Shown piece after piece: positions 47,086-58,300 of a DNA stretch of 64,000 bases. The notes beneath the pieces are model-generated. The model did no database searches. It was not told the DNA's origin and was given only the letters and a program-made list of their open reading frames with translations. The translations under genes and the position numbers were made by a program. How positions within the stretch are numbered: position 1 is the stretch's first letter; each line of letters begins with the position of its first letter. This stretch comes from Kalmusia sp. IMI 367209 (lineage: Eukaryota > Ascomycota > Dothideomycetes > Pleosporales > Didymosphaeriaceae), in the NCBI GenBank assembly GCA_027946365.1, contig JAPEUQ010000003.1, positions 2,232,001 through 2,296,000 on the forward strand. Direction: 5' to 3'.

Positions 47086-48141
47086 GGGAGGGAGGGTGCG
47101 GGCATCAATGAGTGCGGAGGAGTTTGGGGATGCAACGATAAGGGCGGGGGTTGCACTGGGAACGATGGAAACGGCCGGGTAGGATAGGGTGGGTATGGGT
47201 ATTGCTCGCTTTCCTTCGAGGAGAGAAGGCCTCGTTTTCGCTGTTTATATTAATACGCTTGATGGTGTGGCGTATGACACTCACTCACTTACTTACTCCT
47301 TACAGAGAGTTTTAGTCTAATTCGTAAAACGTTATACGACATGCATTGATTGATTATATGTGAACAGCACATGCAACGAATATCCATGTTCTCAAGCTTC
47401 AATTCCAAGGATATGAGGTAGGCCGTCGAGGACCCATACGTCAAGGCTCTAGGACTTTGCATTTATCTGTTAAATAGATGATAGACCGTCTAATGACCTG
47501 TCGTTTTATGCATAACATTGAGAAGGCTGCTTCCGGGAATTGTATGGTTATCCGGAGAAGGGCTTGTAGTCTGTATCCAGTGTTTCACACTATATAGATT
47601 AAATATGGATATTGTATCATCTTGTAGTCTTCCTAGAATAAGTTAAACATATGGGCAAGTAAGGAGGAACGGAAGGAGCATCAAATAGAATCTCTTGATA
47701 GAAAGTAAAGTAGTCATAAGGGTGCGTGATAATTACAAGAAACTATGCACAAGCAAAAAATAAGAAACGTAGGACCTCTCACAGTCTCAGACGCGAACAA
47801 GCAAGCGTCTACCAACGCCTCTCCCTCTATCAATGCACAGATAAAAAAGACGCTCCAGACGGCTCCAAACGCCCTTATAAACAACAAACCTCCAGTCCAG
47901 CCCTGGGATAGACGCCCCCCCAAAAACACTATATGCAACTCACTCATCCACCATACCCATCGCAGTCTTCCCTCTCTTGGGACTCGCGGCTCGACTCCTT
48001 GTTATCCGCTCCCTGCTATCCGTGCGACTCATCAGTCCCCCCCTCTCAATCGCATTCGCAAACACGCCTGGCGGGCCCAAACCCAACCCTGACCCCTGAG
48101 CAACGACGTCCCGTGCAGGCTCGAACGTCGGGGTGCCAGCG
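47086..48141. other. Intergenic region between convergent genes
   Basis: About 1 kb, AT-rich in the middle, holding the two 3' untranslated regions. Open frames at its right end are shadows of the apyrase tail. No gene recognised. Confidence 0.45.
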
Positions 48142-50099
48142 TCAGTCTTGATCTGCGGCGTCATCCAGCCCCGACGTGCGCCCGAGACGTCCAGATCCCT
48201 CGCTTGAATCCGAATGCTCATCTTCGTCTGAGATGAAAGACCCGAGTTCGAAGTCGTTTGCAGCCTCGCCGTCTTCGAGGACGCGTTCATAGGACGGTGT
48301 ACTGCGGAGACCGAATAATTTGGAGGGGAGGAAGCCGCGCCGGCGACGGAGCGGAGACGCGTGCCTGTTTTGGCTGCCGCCACCAAACATGCCGCCGAGT
48401 TTCTGGCGAGCGGAACGGCCGCGCTCGCGGCCGCATGTCATGTAGAAAATGATGATGAGGATGAGGACAAAGATGAGGAAGCCAGGTATGCGGCGCGGGT
48501 TCTCTGCGAAGAGGCGGTCGTGCCAGTCGGCGTCTGAGCCCGCATAGGCTTCGTGTGAGCCCCCTGGATGTTGGAAGTCTGAGGGGATGCCGGGCACGTT
48601 GCTGCCGAAGCCTACGGCTAGGGCTTGTGTCGTGTTGGGAGGTACTTCGCTGGAAGCGTAGAGCACCATTTTGCCGAGTGTCCAGCTTACTTCTACGTCG
48701 TTGATTTTATTGACGGCCTGGAAGGGGTTGAGGAAGCCTTTCTTCTTGCCCTTGCCAACTTTCGCTTTGGTGACGTTTTGTGCGCTGTTGAGATCTTCGA
48801 GACCGACGCGAGGGGATGCCGATGCCATCGTGGAGGACGTTGATGAGCCAGGACGACTTGAAGCATACTTCTTGTGCGATATCCTCATCGATTTTCTTTC
48901 CCCACTTTTCCTTCTTGACACCCTTTTCTATGTCTTTCCAGCTCTTACTACAGAAATCATCCACGGCCTTCTGATAAGTCTTGAAATCATAGTCTTCATC
49001 GTCTTTGGCCGCCATCTTAAAGATCTCGTGGGTGGTGTGGTAGTATTCGGATACGCCGACGAAGTGATTGACGTCGAAGTCGATGGCTGGCGTGTGCTGG
49101 CCGTTGATGAGGCATGGTGTGTCAAGGCATTCCTTCTCTTTCTTGAGCAGTGGGTATGTCTTGGACAAGCACTCCGAGAATACGCCTGTGCCAACCAGCT
49201 TATGACCTTTCTTGCCAGACCCGGACTCGATGACTTTACCGTCGTCGCTGACCATGACGACGGCGTCGTCCGGTAAGCAAGGATCTGGGTACTCGCTGGC
49301 GTCTGCACTCGATTCCAGCAGTTCCATAACGTATCTCTGCCTCGCCTGATTGACCCCAAACCCTAGCCATGTTGTCACAAACACCTTGTATTCGAGTGGC
49401 GCACCGTCTAATGTTCGTAAGCGCAGAAGGGTCAGGTCATTCGCATGCCGCTCGGCTTCGGTCGCATTGGGCGCAAAAGCAATCTGAGCTGATGCACCTC
49501 CCATGTCCAAGAAGCCATATGTGTGGTGGTTCTTCCCATGATTATGCCCTTGCGGATCGTCAAATCCACCCAACAGGTAGTTCGCCGCTATCCATCCGTA
49601 CAGTCCTTCCGTCTCTCCCGGTATGACCTGGACGTGCAGGTCGCAGTCCGGCAGCTGAAACTTTGTTGTTTTTCGCGCATAAGCGCACACCTCTTCTAGC
49701 ACAGATTTCCGTTGTAGGTCTGGCAATATTCGCATGCCGGCGGTAGCAAGCAGGAAAAGCGGAGTGTTGGAGATTTCATCCTTCGGGACGTATTTGAGCG
49801 CATGCTTGAGCAGCTTCTCGAGGTGTTCGGGGCCGACATCGTGCGGGTGGGAGCCGAAGGTCGAGATTCCGGGGTGGATCTTCTTGGTCCACTTCTTCTC
49901 GGTCGAGATCTCAGGGGGAGCTTGTGCAGGTCTGCTTCGCTCTTGCGCGCCTTATCGCTCTTCAGCCATTTGTAGATGTGGACGCGCGTGCCCGAGGAGC
50001 CCGCATCCAGAACAACTCCATAGTTCCCTACGCAGACATCGTCAGTCAGGGCGCACAAGGGTACGCACATTCGTGCGGGGCTTCCTCACATTTGCCCAT
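48142..50099 (-). CDS. Golgi apyrase / nucleoside diphosphatase (GDA1-CD39, Ynd1-like), with two apparent frameshifts
   Basis: Hydrolyses nucleoside di/triphosphates in the Golgi lumen, supporting glycosylation. Exon 1 (50099-50090) encodes only MGK plus one base; a 62-nt GTGAGG...TAG intron leads to exon 2 (50027-48142), restoring MGKWNYGVVLDAGSSGTRVH. Apyrase conserved regions in order: VLDAGSSGTRVHIY, LFLLATAGMR, ETEGLYGWIAANYLLGG, GFLDMGGASAQIAF. One membrane helix (PGFLIFVLILIIIFYMTC) near the C-terminus fits Ynd1. The frame shifts twice: at the G5 run 49914-49918 (LHKLP then EISTEKKW; needs one base more or two fewer) and at the G4 run 48812-48815 (LHDGIGIP then RVGLEDLN; needs one base fewer). 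No plausible intron covers either. Corrected length is about 631 aa, matching the family. Confidence 0.85.
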
Positions 50100-50675
50100 T
50101 GGGAACGGCGAGGCCAGGGACTACCGATCAAGCGGCATCGAATAACGAGCGTATGGAATAGGGGTCGTGAAGAATCGTGGAGTGTATGCGGCGGCACGAC
50201 CGGCGTAGAGTAGCCCGTGGCAAGAAGTGAATGCTAACGAGCGACGTGGTAGGAGGTAGGCGATGTTGGGGCTCTGGTTACGCAGCACGAGATTCTTGTA
50301 GTCTACGCGGCGACATCCGGTTTCAGCTTAGTTAATTTCCCCGATAGCCACTCTGCACGCATTGGCGACCTCCCCAGTAACTCGGGTCTGCCGCCACCGC
50401 GTGTTCCTCCAGAGATACCTTTATTTCAATAGCCCTTTCGCTGCGATGGCGAGATCAACTCATGAGCGTTGTGATTTCGCAGTCTTCTTTCCATCTGCTC
50501 ATAGCCCGGGATCAGGCCTGCGATGACCTCATGGTACTAATTTTATCACAATGTCAAACCCGGCAATGCATCCGTTCAGATGGCGTGGGGGTCAACGGTT
50601 TCTCCATCGCTGCAAGGTCAAGTGACGATGAATGAACAACGATGTGAAACCATCGAGGGTAAATCCTACTCTACC
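50100..50675. other. Intergenic region
   Basis: About 580 bp with the apyrase promoter (the apyrase reads left from 50099) and the 3' end of the amidotransferase gene. No gene or clear signal recognised. Confidence 0.45.
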
Positions 50676-51526
50676 TCAATCTTCTAATAGAAATCTAAGG
50701 AATGCCTTTGCAACTGCGACACCATCATGATGGTTCCCCTACCCTGTCCAACGCATCTTTGGCCTCCTCGGTGTTAAATATCCCTTGCTTGTTTCGCATG
50801 GTCACGAGATAACTCACGATACTCTCGTGGAATTCAGGATGCCCTTGGACAGAAATAAACTTGCCTTTCTTGTACATACCTTGCACAAGACACCTTGGGG
50901 ACCCGCCCAATGGCTCGACGCCTTCAGGGTACTCAAACACAACATCCCGGTGCATTTGGTGGATGCTCTAGATGTTATGTTAATACAAGGCTGGTAAAGA
51001 AGGGAGACAAACGCACAAGTGTGTCTTGCTGAAAGATTTCTTTGCCCTTCTGAGTCAACTCGACTGGTAGCACCGACACTTCCCATCCGCCCTCGCTTCG
51101 TCCAACCTTGACGCCTGCTGCTCGCCCAATAATCTGATGGCCGAAACAAACACCAATGATCCGAATACGGTCTTGCTTAAGCAATTTCTCCGTAAACTCA
51201 AACAGTTTCAGGATCCAGGGATCATTGTCGAAGGAGTTATGTTCTTGACGGGATCAGCCGAGTCCGATACCGGATGCTCTTGAGCACTCACTGGATCCAC
51301 TGATCAATACTGCATCGATGTTGTCTAATTCAGGATACTCTTGCTCCGTAACAACATCGTATGCGCTCAAATCCAAGCTACTCTTCGAAAAGCTAGATTC
51401 GCCCAGCTCATCTGCAGCCCTCTCGAGAAGAGTGCGAAAGACTGTTCCATATTTACCGTACCTGGCAACGATATCGTCGGGAGGCGTATCAGCCTCAAGA
51501 ATGGCTATTCGTAGAGGAGGCTTCAT
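50676..51526 (-). CDS. Class-I glutamine amidotransferase domain protein, with apparent 1-nt frameshift near the C-terminus
   Basis: Stand-alone GATase1 protein of the GMP-synthase-like type. Three exons (51526-51292, 51243-51017, 50967-50676), introns 48 and 49 nt. ATG at 51526 opens MKPPLRIAILEADTPPD. The nucleophile Cys111 lies in RIIGVCFGHQIIGRAAG and the His-Glu pair in VQGHPEFHE, so the triad is present. Splicing rebuilds GSKHNSFDNDPWILKLFEF and DTLSIHQMHRD. Near the end the frame as read stops at 50725 after RVGEPS. If the C4 run at 50736-50739 were C3, it continues RVGNHHDGVAVAKAFLRFLL to a stop at 50676 with exact phase closure (250 aa), a tail I recognise as typical of this family. 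A 37-nt intron could also skip the site but would delete that tail. The substrate is unknown. Confidence 0.82.
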
Positions 51527-51787
51527 CTTTGACAATGGCAAACAATGTGGTAGAATCAGAAGGTGTGGCTTCGCAGAGAGAAGACGATGGCGGGATGCGA
51601 TAAGAGGCAAATCCGGGGATAAGCTCGTGTCCTAACGCGGAAGGGCTAGCCGATGCAAACCGCTTTGTCACACAAACTACTCCGAACCATCTTCAGTTCG
51701 AGCCCTACAACTCACACGCCGACGACAGCATAATAGTCATTTCCGCAATAATTGGAGGGTGGGGCATCTTTCCCAGCGGATTAACCT
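51527..51787. promoter_or_regulatory. Short divergent promoter between amidotransferase and MFS transporter
   Basis: 260 bp separate the two divergent start codons, so co-regulation is possible. No TATA box or named site recognised. Confidence 0.4.
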
Positions 51788-53919
51788 ATGAACGGCCACC
51801 GTGCTTCGGAGCGGACACCGCTATTACGTCCATCCTCAGCAGAACGCCACACTGAGTCAGCGATCTACGACGACGATATCCAAGATGCAGAGGTAGCACA
51901 GGGTGCTCTCACGGCACCGCAATTTCCAGGGTTGGGGAAGCAAAGAAGCTATTCGAGTAGCCATTGGCTTGCCCCTGAGCAGGATGTCTCACAAGACCAG
52001 CCCGACGACCCCAGCGCATTTGGCGAAGATGGGCTTCTCGCGGGACTATCAAGGACCAGGTTCCGATGCATCATTGGCGGTGTGTTCATGGGGTATTTCG
52101 TGAGTTGGATTCTTCGACAATGATTTGGACCATTCCGCGGCATGAAGTTTCTGACCTTGGAGAAGATTGCAATGTTCGACTCGACATTGATGGCATCAAG
52201 CCATCCAGTAATCACGTCATATTTCAATGCTTCAAACTCAGCATCGTGGCTCTCGACTGCTTTCTTGCTCACCTCAACCTCACTACAACCACTTTTCGGA
52301 AGGGTATCCGACACGTTCGGGAGACGCCCGTTGTACCTTGCTGGACTGTTGTTTCTTGCAGCAACCACAGGATGGTGTGCTCTCGCGCAGAGCATCGGCA
52401 GCTTCATTGCCGCACGAGCGTTTTGTGGTCTCGGTGCGGCGGCCGTTCTCTCAATGGGCAACATCATCATCAATGACCTGGTGAGCATCCAGGTGCGGAG
52501 TACGTACCAGGCGTACATTAACCTCTTCTACGGAAGCGGCTCGACATTAGGTGCCGCTTTTGGGGGTTTTCTTTGTGACAAGCTGGGTTGGAGACTTACC
52601 TTTGCTATTCAAATCCCCTTCTTCCTCGCCATTTTCATCAACGCATATTTCACTACTCCTTCCACCCTTGGACCCAATCTAGCCCAACGATCCGGTCAAG
52701 GATTCAGAGACGCACTGCGAGGCTTTGACTTCGCAGGCTCTATTCTCCTGACCGGATCTGTAGCCTTCCTCATCGCAGGCCTCAACCTGGGAGGCAATGT
52801 CTTCCCTTGGGAGCATCCCTTCGTCATCACATCGCTCGTGATCGCTGTAGTCGCGGGCGCGATCCTCTTCCGCGTCGAACACAAAGCTGCTAGGCCCGTC
52901 ATGCCAATGTACCTTCTCTTTTCACGTCCACGCGGCAGCCTCGTCTTCAACAACTTCTTCGCCAATATCGGCATCAACGCCATCATCTTCAACGCACCGC
53001 TCTACTTCCAAGCCGTGAAGCTAGAATCAGCTTCCCTGTCTGGCTTCCGTCTCGCAGGGCCTTCGCTGGCCCTGATGGTCTGCGGCGTATCCTCAGGCTT
53101 CATCATGACTGCCACAGGCCGCATGACGTGGCTCATCGTCGTAGGATCTATCAGCATGCTTGTGGGCGGCGTGCTGCTATCAGTCATGTGGGAGGATATA
53201 CCGACGTGGCTCGCAACGCTCTTCCTCGTGCCCGCGAGTCTCGGACAGGGCCTTTCCTACCCGGCGACGATGGTCGGCGTGCTGGCGACAAGCACGCAGG
53301 AAGACCAAGCGGTCATGACGAGTACTTTGATTCTGTGGAGACAGCTAGGTACTGTAATGGGTGTTGCGCTCAGTAGCTTAGTGTTGCAGAATGCGCTCAC
53401 AGCGTACTTGAACGCGCTCGTTACCGGACGTCATAAAGAAGATGTACGTATCTTTTGTCCTACCTATCCATTGCATCTTTCACTTTCTGCAAAGTGGTCA
53501 GGATACGGACTGACTTCTGTTCCACGTAGATTATCCTCACGGTCCGCAAATCCGTCCGCTCCATCCTCGACCTCGACCCCAAACACCAACACCAAGGTTC
53601 GTTATCTCCCCCTCCCTTCCTCTATCACCGCATCATCACCACCCCCTTACGACACTCGCCATACACATCATAATGCAATTATTGCCCCACGCACGCGGGA
53701 CCCACAGCACCCCGCCCCGCTCTGTCTACACAGCCCCCCAAGCTAACGAAAACTTCGCACGAAGTAATCGATGCGTATGCGCGCAGTCTGCGCGTCACTT
53801 TCATCTCGGCCATTGCCGTGTTCGTCGTAGTCAACGTCTTGGTGTTTACCATCCGACTACCTAATCTAAAGCCCAAGAAGGCGGATGATTCTGGGAGCGA
53901 GGCAGAGCCAGACAATTAA
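51788..53919 (+). CDS. MFS drug/amino-acid transporter (DHA2-type, 14 helices)
   Basis: Membrane exporter or vacuolar importer driven by H+ antiport. Four exons (51788-52099, 52166-53443, 53530-53596, 53765-53919), introns 66, 86 and 168 nt, give 603 aa. The cytosolic N-terminus begins MNGHRASERTPLLRPSS; the ERTPLL stretch resembles the dileucine sorting signals of vacuolar transporters. MFS motif A is GRVSDTFGRRPLY. Helices follow through GLGAAAVLSMGNIIINDLVS, FYGSGSTLGAAFGGFLCDKLGWR and FLIAGLNLGG. The last two exons encode ILTVRKSVRSILDLDP and VIDAYARSLRVTF plus a final helix. Resemblance is to the Vba/multidrug branch. The third intron starts GTTCGT, an uncommon donor, but has a good GCTAACG branch site and closes the frame. 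Substrate unknown. Confidence 0.9.
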
Positions 53920-55150
53920 GCCGGGATACGGCCGCGAGAGCGCCATCCGCAACAGAGTCGATGATGATGATGCGCGTGGAGTTGGGCAGTTTGGTGATGG
54001 AAGGCCATGTACGCCGTGCCGTGTGCTGCGGGACGCTGCGGGATGGCAGTGCGGTCTGCGTGCTGCGGAATTCGCTGCTTAGCCCGAAGGCTCGACGTAA
54101 TTTGGCCTGCGAAGTCGCGATGTCGTTCAGGCTGACTTGGCTAACGCCAATGCTTGTGTAAAGTATGTTGATTGTCGCGGCATGCGGCGTACATACTCGG
54201 TGACGGGGAGATTGGAGTAGGGAAGATGATGACGGCATGCGTGTACATGCATGCGTTTGTAGTCTGCCTCCAGGTCTGCCTGGCTTGCGCGTTGCTCAAG
54301 GATTGCATAGACGGATATCTATCCTAGATACGCTGCGGTGATATTACCCTGGTAATAGAGTGTGCGCAGACCGTAGATGGATAGTGACGTGCAGATCGTT
54401 CGAAACGGTGCTATGCTGCTACATGCGAGTGACAATGTGCGTGCAGTGAAGGAGGCTGACTCCTTCTTCAGGATCTGAATACCCAAACTGTTCACTGTGA
54501 TGCACAGCCCTTTGTTACAAGCAGATATCCGACAAAGGCAGTATCACACAAATGAACATGGCACATACCGCAACCTACCTCCCTTCTCCCTTTCCCCCTT
54601 TGGGATCTTATTACCCCTGGCTGCACCACGTCGGGCGAGTTTGAGTTACCCCTGTGGTCTACAACCCGATGAAATGATTCGTCAAACATTACTTCTACCT
54701 TGTGTCCTTTGTACGACGGACACGAGCATAGCCACCACTTTATTCGTTACATCAAAAGAGGGGAATTAATTTCCAACCAATGAACTTAATGTACAAGTAC
54801 TACACGTACACTGAACTACGAAACGCAAGACGTCTGTATGCTGTGGCCAGCTTTCCAAGCGGATGTAAGTATGCCCGTCATGATAAGATGCCGTACATCT
54901 ATTCGTATCATCTATAGTAGACTTAGCATGAAGATATACACTGGCGGAAATTTATGTGATTATTGGTCAATACTGTTAGTGCGCGTGTTGCATATTGTGT
55001 ATCGTGGGATACTTCGGCGCACAAATAGTCTGCCATATTATATGATCGGATCACAGAATGGGAGTGAACAGCTGGGTTCCTCATCACAATACGTTGCGAA
55101 GGGGGAAATATAAGAAAAAATCGCGAATTTTGATACATCCTGCTGCTCGA

Positions 55151-55204
55151 GTCCTGAGGATAGATGCTGTCCTGAGGATAGATGCTGTCCTGAGGATAGA
55201 TGCT
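55151..55204. repeat. Three perfect tandem copies of an 18-bp unit
   Basis: GTCCTGAGGATAGATGCT is repeated exactly three times at 55151-55168, 55169-55186 and 55187-55204. It is a small minisatellite in the gene-poor region. Confidence 0.95.
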
Positions 55205-55320
55205 AGCAAAGATAGAACATGATATGACTCTCGTACGCTGGACTGCAGCTCTTCTAGAGCTGACTAACGCTACGTTGTATGAGTCTGTGCAAGCTCACGT
55301 GCGGCTGAATAGAAAGTAGG

Positions 55321-55348
55321 AAAACGTTGTAAAACGTTGTAAAACATT
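55321..55348. repeat. Short 10-bp tandem repeat
   Basis: AAAACGTTGT occurs twice exactly and a third time with one change (AAAACATTG). It lies about 120 bp after the 18-bp minisatellite. Confidence 0.85.
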
Positions 55349-58300
55349 GCGCCATGCAATCTACTTCCGCGACGTATCGATGCTATTTCCTCCATCACAT
55401 GCCTCCGCTCAAGCAAGCTTCTATGCTGACATTTGACACACACCGGTGAAGTGGACTCAGCTACAGAACATACAGCGTAATAGCTGAGCAGAACGCGAAG
55501 GCACCGAAGCTGATATATACCCAGCACGCACCTGAACGCTCCAAACCTCAGCTTGAACTCTGATGCCTAATCTGAGTCATTCCACTCCATCAGTACCCTA
55601 CCCCAGCCGATGTACAGGTGCCTACCGTTCACTCAGCCCTACGAGGTCTACCAGCTCCCAAATCGCTGCCTTGGATAAGAACAGAGTGTCTCACCGGTTT
55701 GCGCGCCCTTCGCTGTACCTGTCGATCGACTCAGCCCTATCATCTGAGCTAGGATTTTGATGCCTTGGAAATCGGGCACACGTGCTGACCGGAATGCTTT
55801 GGCGATGTGCTTTCTAGATCGCTCAGCCTTATACGATGAACGGCTGGCTTAGATCTAGATGCCTGAATCGTAAGGCATGCGTGCATTCACCGGTAGAGCA
55901 GCATTGCAGTTAGCCATGTAGACGGAAACGTCGCGTCGCTTGTCTTGGGCGATATTTCCTATTATGCTGGCTCCAATCATCGAATTGCAGTGACATGGGC
56001 CTCAGCCAATCCGTCACGTCGAATTTTAAGTATGACTGCGATGTCCTAGTGTAGTCATACACGTGCGACCCCTGTACACCGACTTCGTCGCGGACTCCGC
56101 TTTTTCTGCACGGTAATGTGAACGTGCTAGAAATCCCCGTTGTTGGGCTCGCTGAAACATTCGGCGAGCGAAGATGTGTGGAAGCGCGGGGATGCAGGCG
56201 AAGCGGAGCGTACATGAGGCGCCTGGGATAGCCGAGCGCGCTTGGGTATCTTGTGGTTGCGGATGCGGAGCACTAAAGGTGGGCTGTAGATGCCGTGGCA
56301 TAAAAGCGCATGCATAGTTTGGCAATAGAGGATGATTGAGTGTTAAAACCATGAGAAATGCCCAAGGTGATAGTGTGACTTCACGGCGGACCTTCAACGG
56401 TGGAAGCTCTACCTCCGATGTGCCTTCCTAGGCTCTGTAGGTCGAATCTTAACTCGATAAGAATTAGTATTAGGTCAAGAGTGACAGTCCGTAGGCTGTG
56501 GTCTCTTGTTTCTAGCGAGGTCTGCAGTCCTTGACCACGTTGTGAACAGAATGATTGGCGGAAAGACGAAACGAGTAACTACGGTAGGGTATTACTCAAC
56601 CCCAAAGGCAAACAGTAGATACTTCTAGAGGCAAATGCGCAGCCTATCACATTGTGAAGAACAAGGCTCTCTGTGAAAATCAACCACCAAGCGGCGTCGC
56701 GGTTCCCGGCATGCTGCTGTGTATGAAATGCGCCTACTGAATATAAGCGCCGGGATCGAGACCTTTATCGGTGTGCGACAACGCCATCAACGCTAAATGT
56801 GCCGCTCAGTCACCAGCATATCGCTGGCGTAGACAAGGATGTTGCTCGAGGTATCCTAAGTTTGACTATGTTGGAGATAGGTATCATCTATACTTGACAC
56901 TTGATTGCGAGGCTCTATTTGCATTTGGCACAAGCAACACTTGATATAAATGATGTGGGGAATATATATCTAAAGAACGGGAAAGTGTGGTTCCGTAAAC
57001 CTAGTAAGCACCTCACAGCGACGGTCGTGGTCAGATCTTCCATATTCGGATAGGTAAGCTCACCTTTCAGTCGGCAGTTGGTGGAAGAGACACACCCGTG
57101 CCACAAATATAAACGCCTGAGGAACTGGTGTTTCGCGGGGAGCGGGATCTGTTTTTGGAACGCGACAAACGCGGGGATCTGGGGCCAATATGCAGGTACG
57201 GTTTGCAAGACAAGAATAGAGTTTTTGGGGGCGAATCGATCCTCACATGTCTCAGTTTCAACCTCAGTGTTGGTATCCGACGTCAAAATAGCAATAATCG
57301 AAGAGGTGTGGGAGAAAACCACGATGGAAGTGTGCGTAGGGATTGAATCAACATTGTATCGCCAAGCGATTGTTGTATTTAGTGTGTACGAGTCAGCTGG
57401 ACAATGACTTGTGCGCAGTGACAATGCACCGAAGATGCGGTAAACACTGGAGCAGATAAGAAAACTGTAGCTGTTATTCTGGCCAGTTGTATACCTCCAT
57501 GATGTGAAGATGCAGCTTCATGTGCAGGTCTATTAGCGCTTATCGTTCATTGGGTACCGTACAAAAGATGGCGGCTAGCACGACCGACCGCAGCTTGATG
57601 TTTGCTTATGGTGGTCTGCCAAAAGGCGTGGGGTTTGTGAGCCGTTCGCGCTGCAGTCAGCGAGGTACGCCTCGCGTGTCGGCGGAATAGCTGCGGGTGT
57701 GAATTGCGGTCAACTATGATCGGTGAGGAAACAACTCAAAGTAGTACCTTGGCCATGAAGCACAAGTTCAAGGCGATCCTGGGAGAAAGAAGATGATGGA
57801 GATGAGATTGCACATTTTGATTGTGTGTATCAATGGATAGTGAATTAAAATTGAGGTGTTAATGGTAAACGAGATGCCTAGCTGCGTTGTGCGCCCACAC
57901 CCATCTCACAATGGAATGGGCGGATGTTCCCCTGCCAAGGGCTCTGTATTGGCCAGTGACGTATCTTGTGCGCATCAAGCATCCTGGCGCATCAGCGACA
58001 GCAAGCGTGTTTTCAAGCGCATGCGTGCAGCAGGAGACTGCAGAGTGTCGTAGGTATGTTTCCGTGTTCTGACGCTGACCTGACAATCAGCAAGGTCACT
58101 CCGCATCCAAACGGGCTCGAGCAAGCTTCGGAGAGGTTCCACGGACTGCTGTTCGCCGTCATGCCCAGCATCGGGGCTATGCTTCATACCAAGGCATGGC
58201 AAAATGCGTGGTTTTCAATATTGAGGTGCGATGCGGCGGTAGAGTCATGATATGCTCTGCGGAAACCTTGGTTGAGGCAAAAGATGGCGCCGCCGACGCA

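Noticed and set aside
50700..50736. 37-nt intron skipping the amidotransferase frame break
   Set aside because: Too short compared with every other intron seen, and it would remove a tail that looks conserved in the family. Kept only as something to check.
55561..55870. Possible degenerate repeats around GATGCCT and CTCAGCCCTA
   Set aside because: Short matches only; unit boundaries could not be defined by eye.
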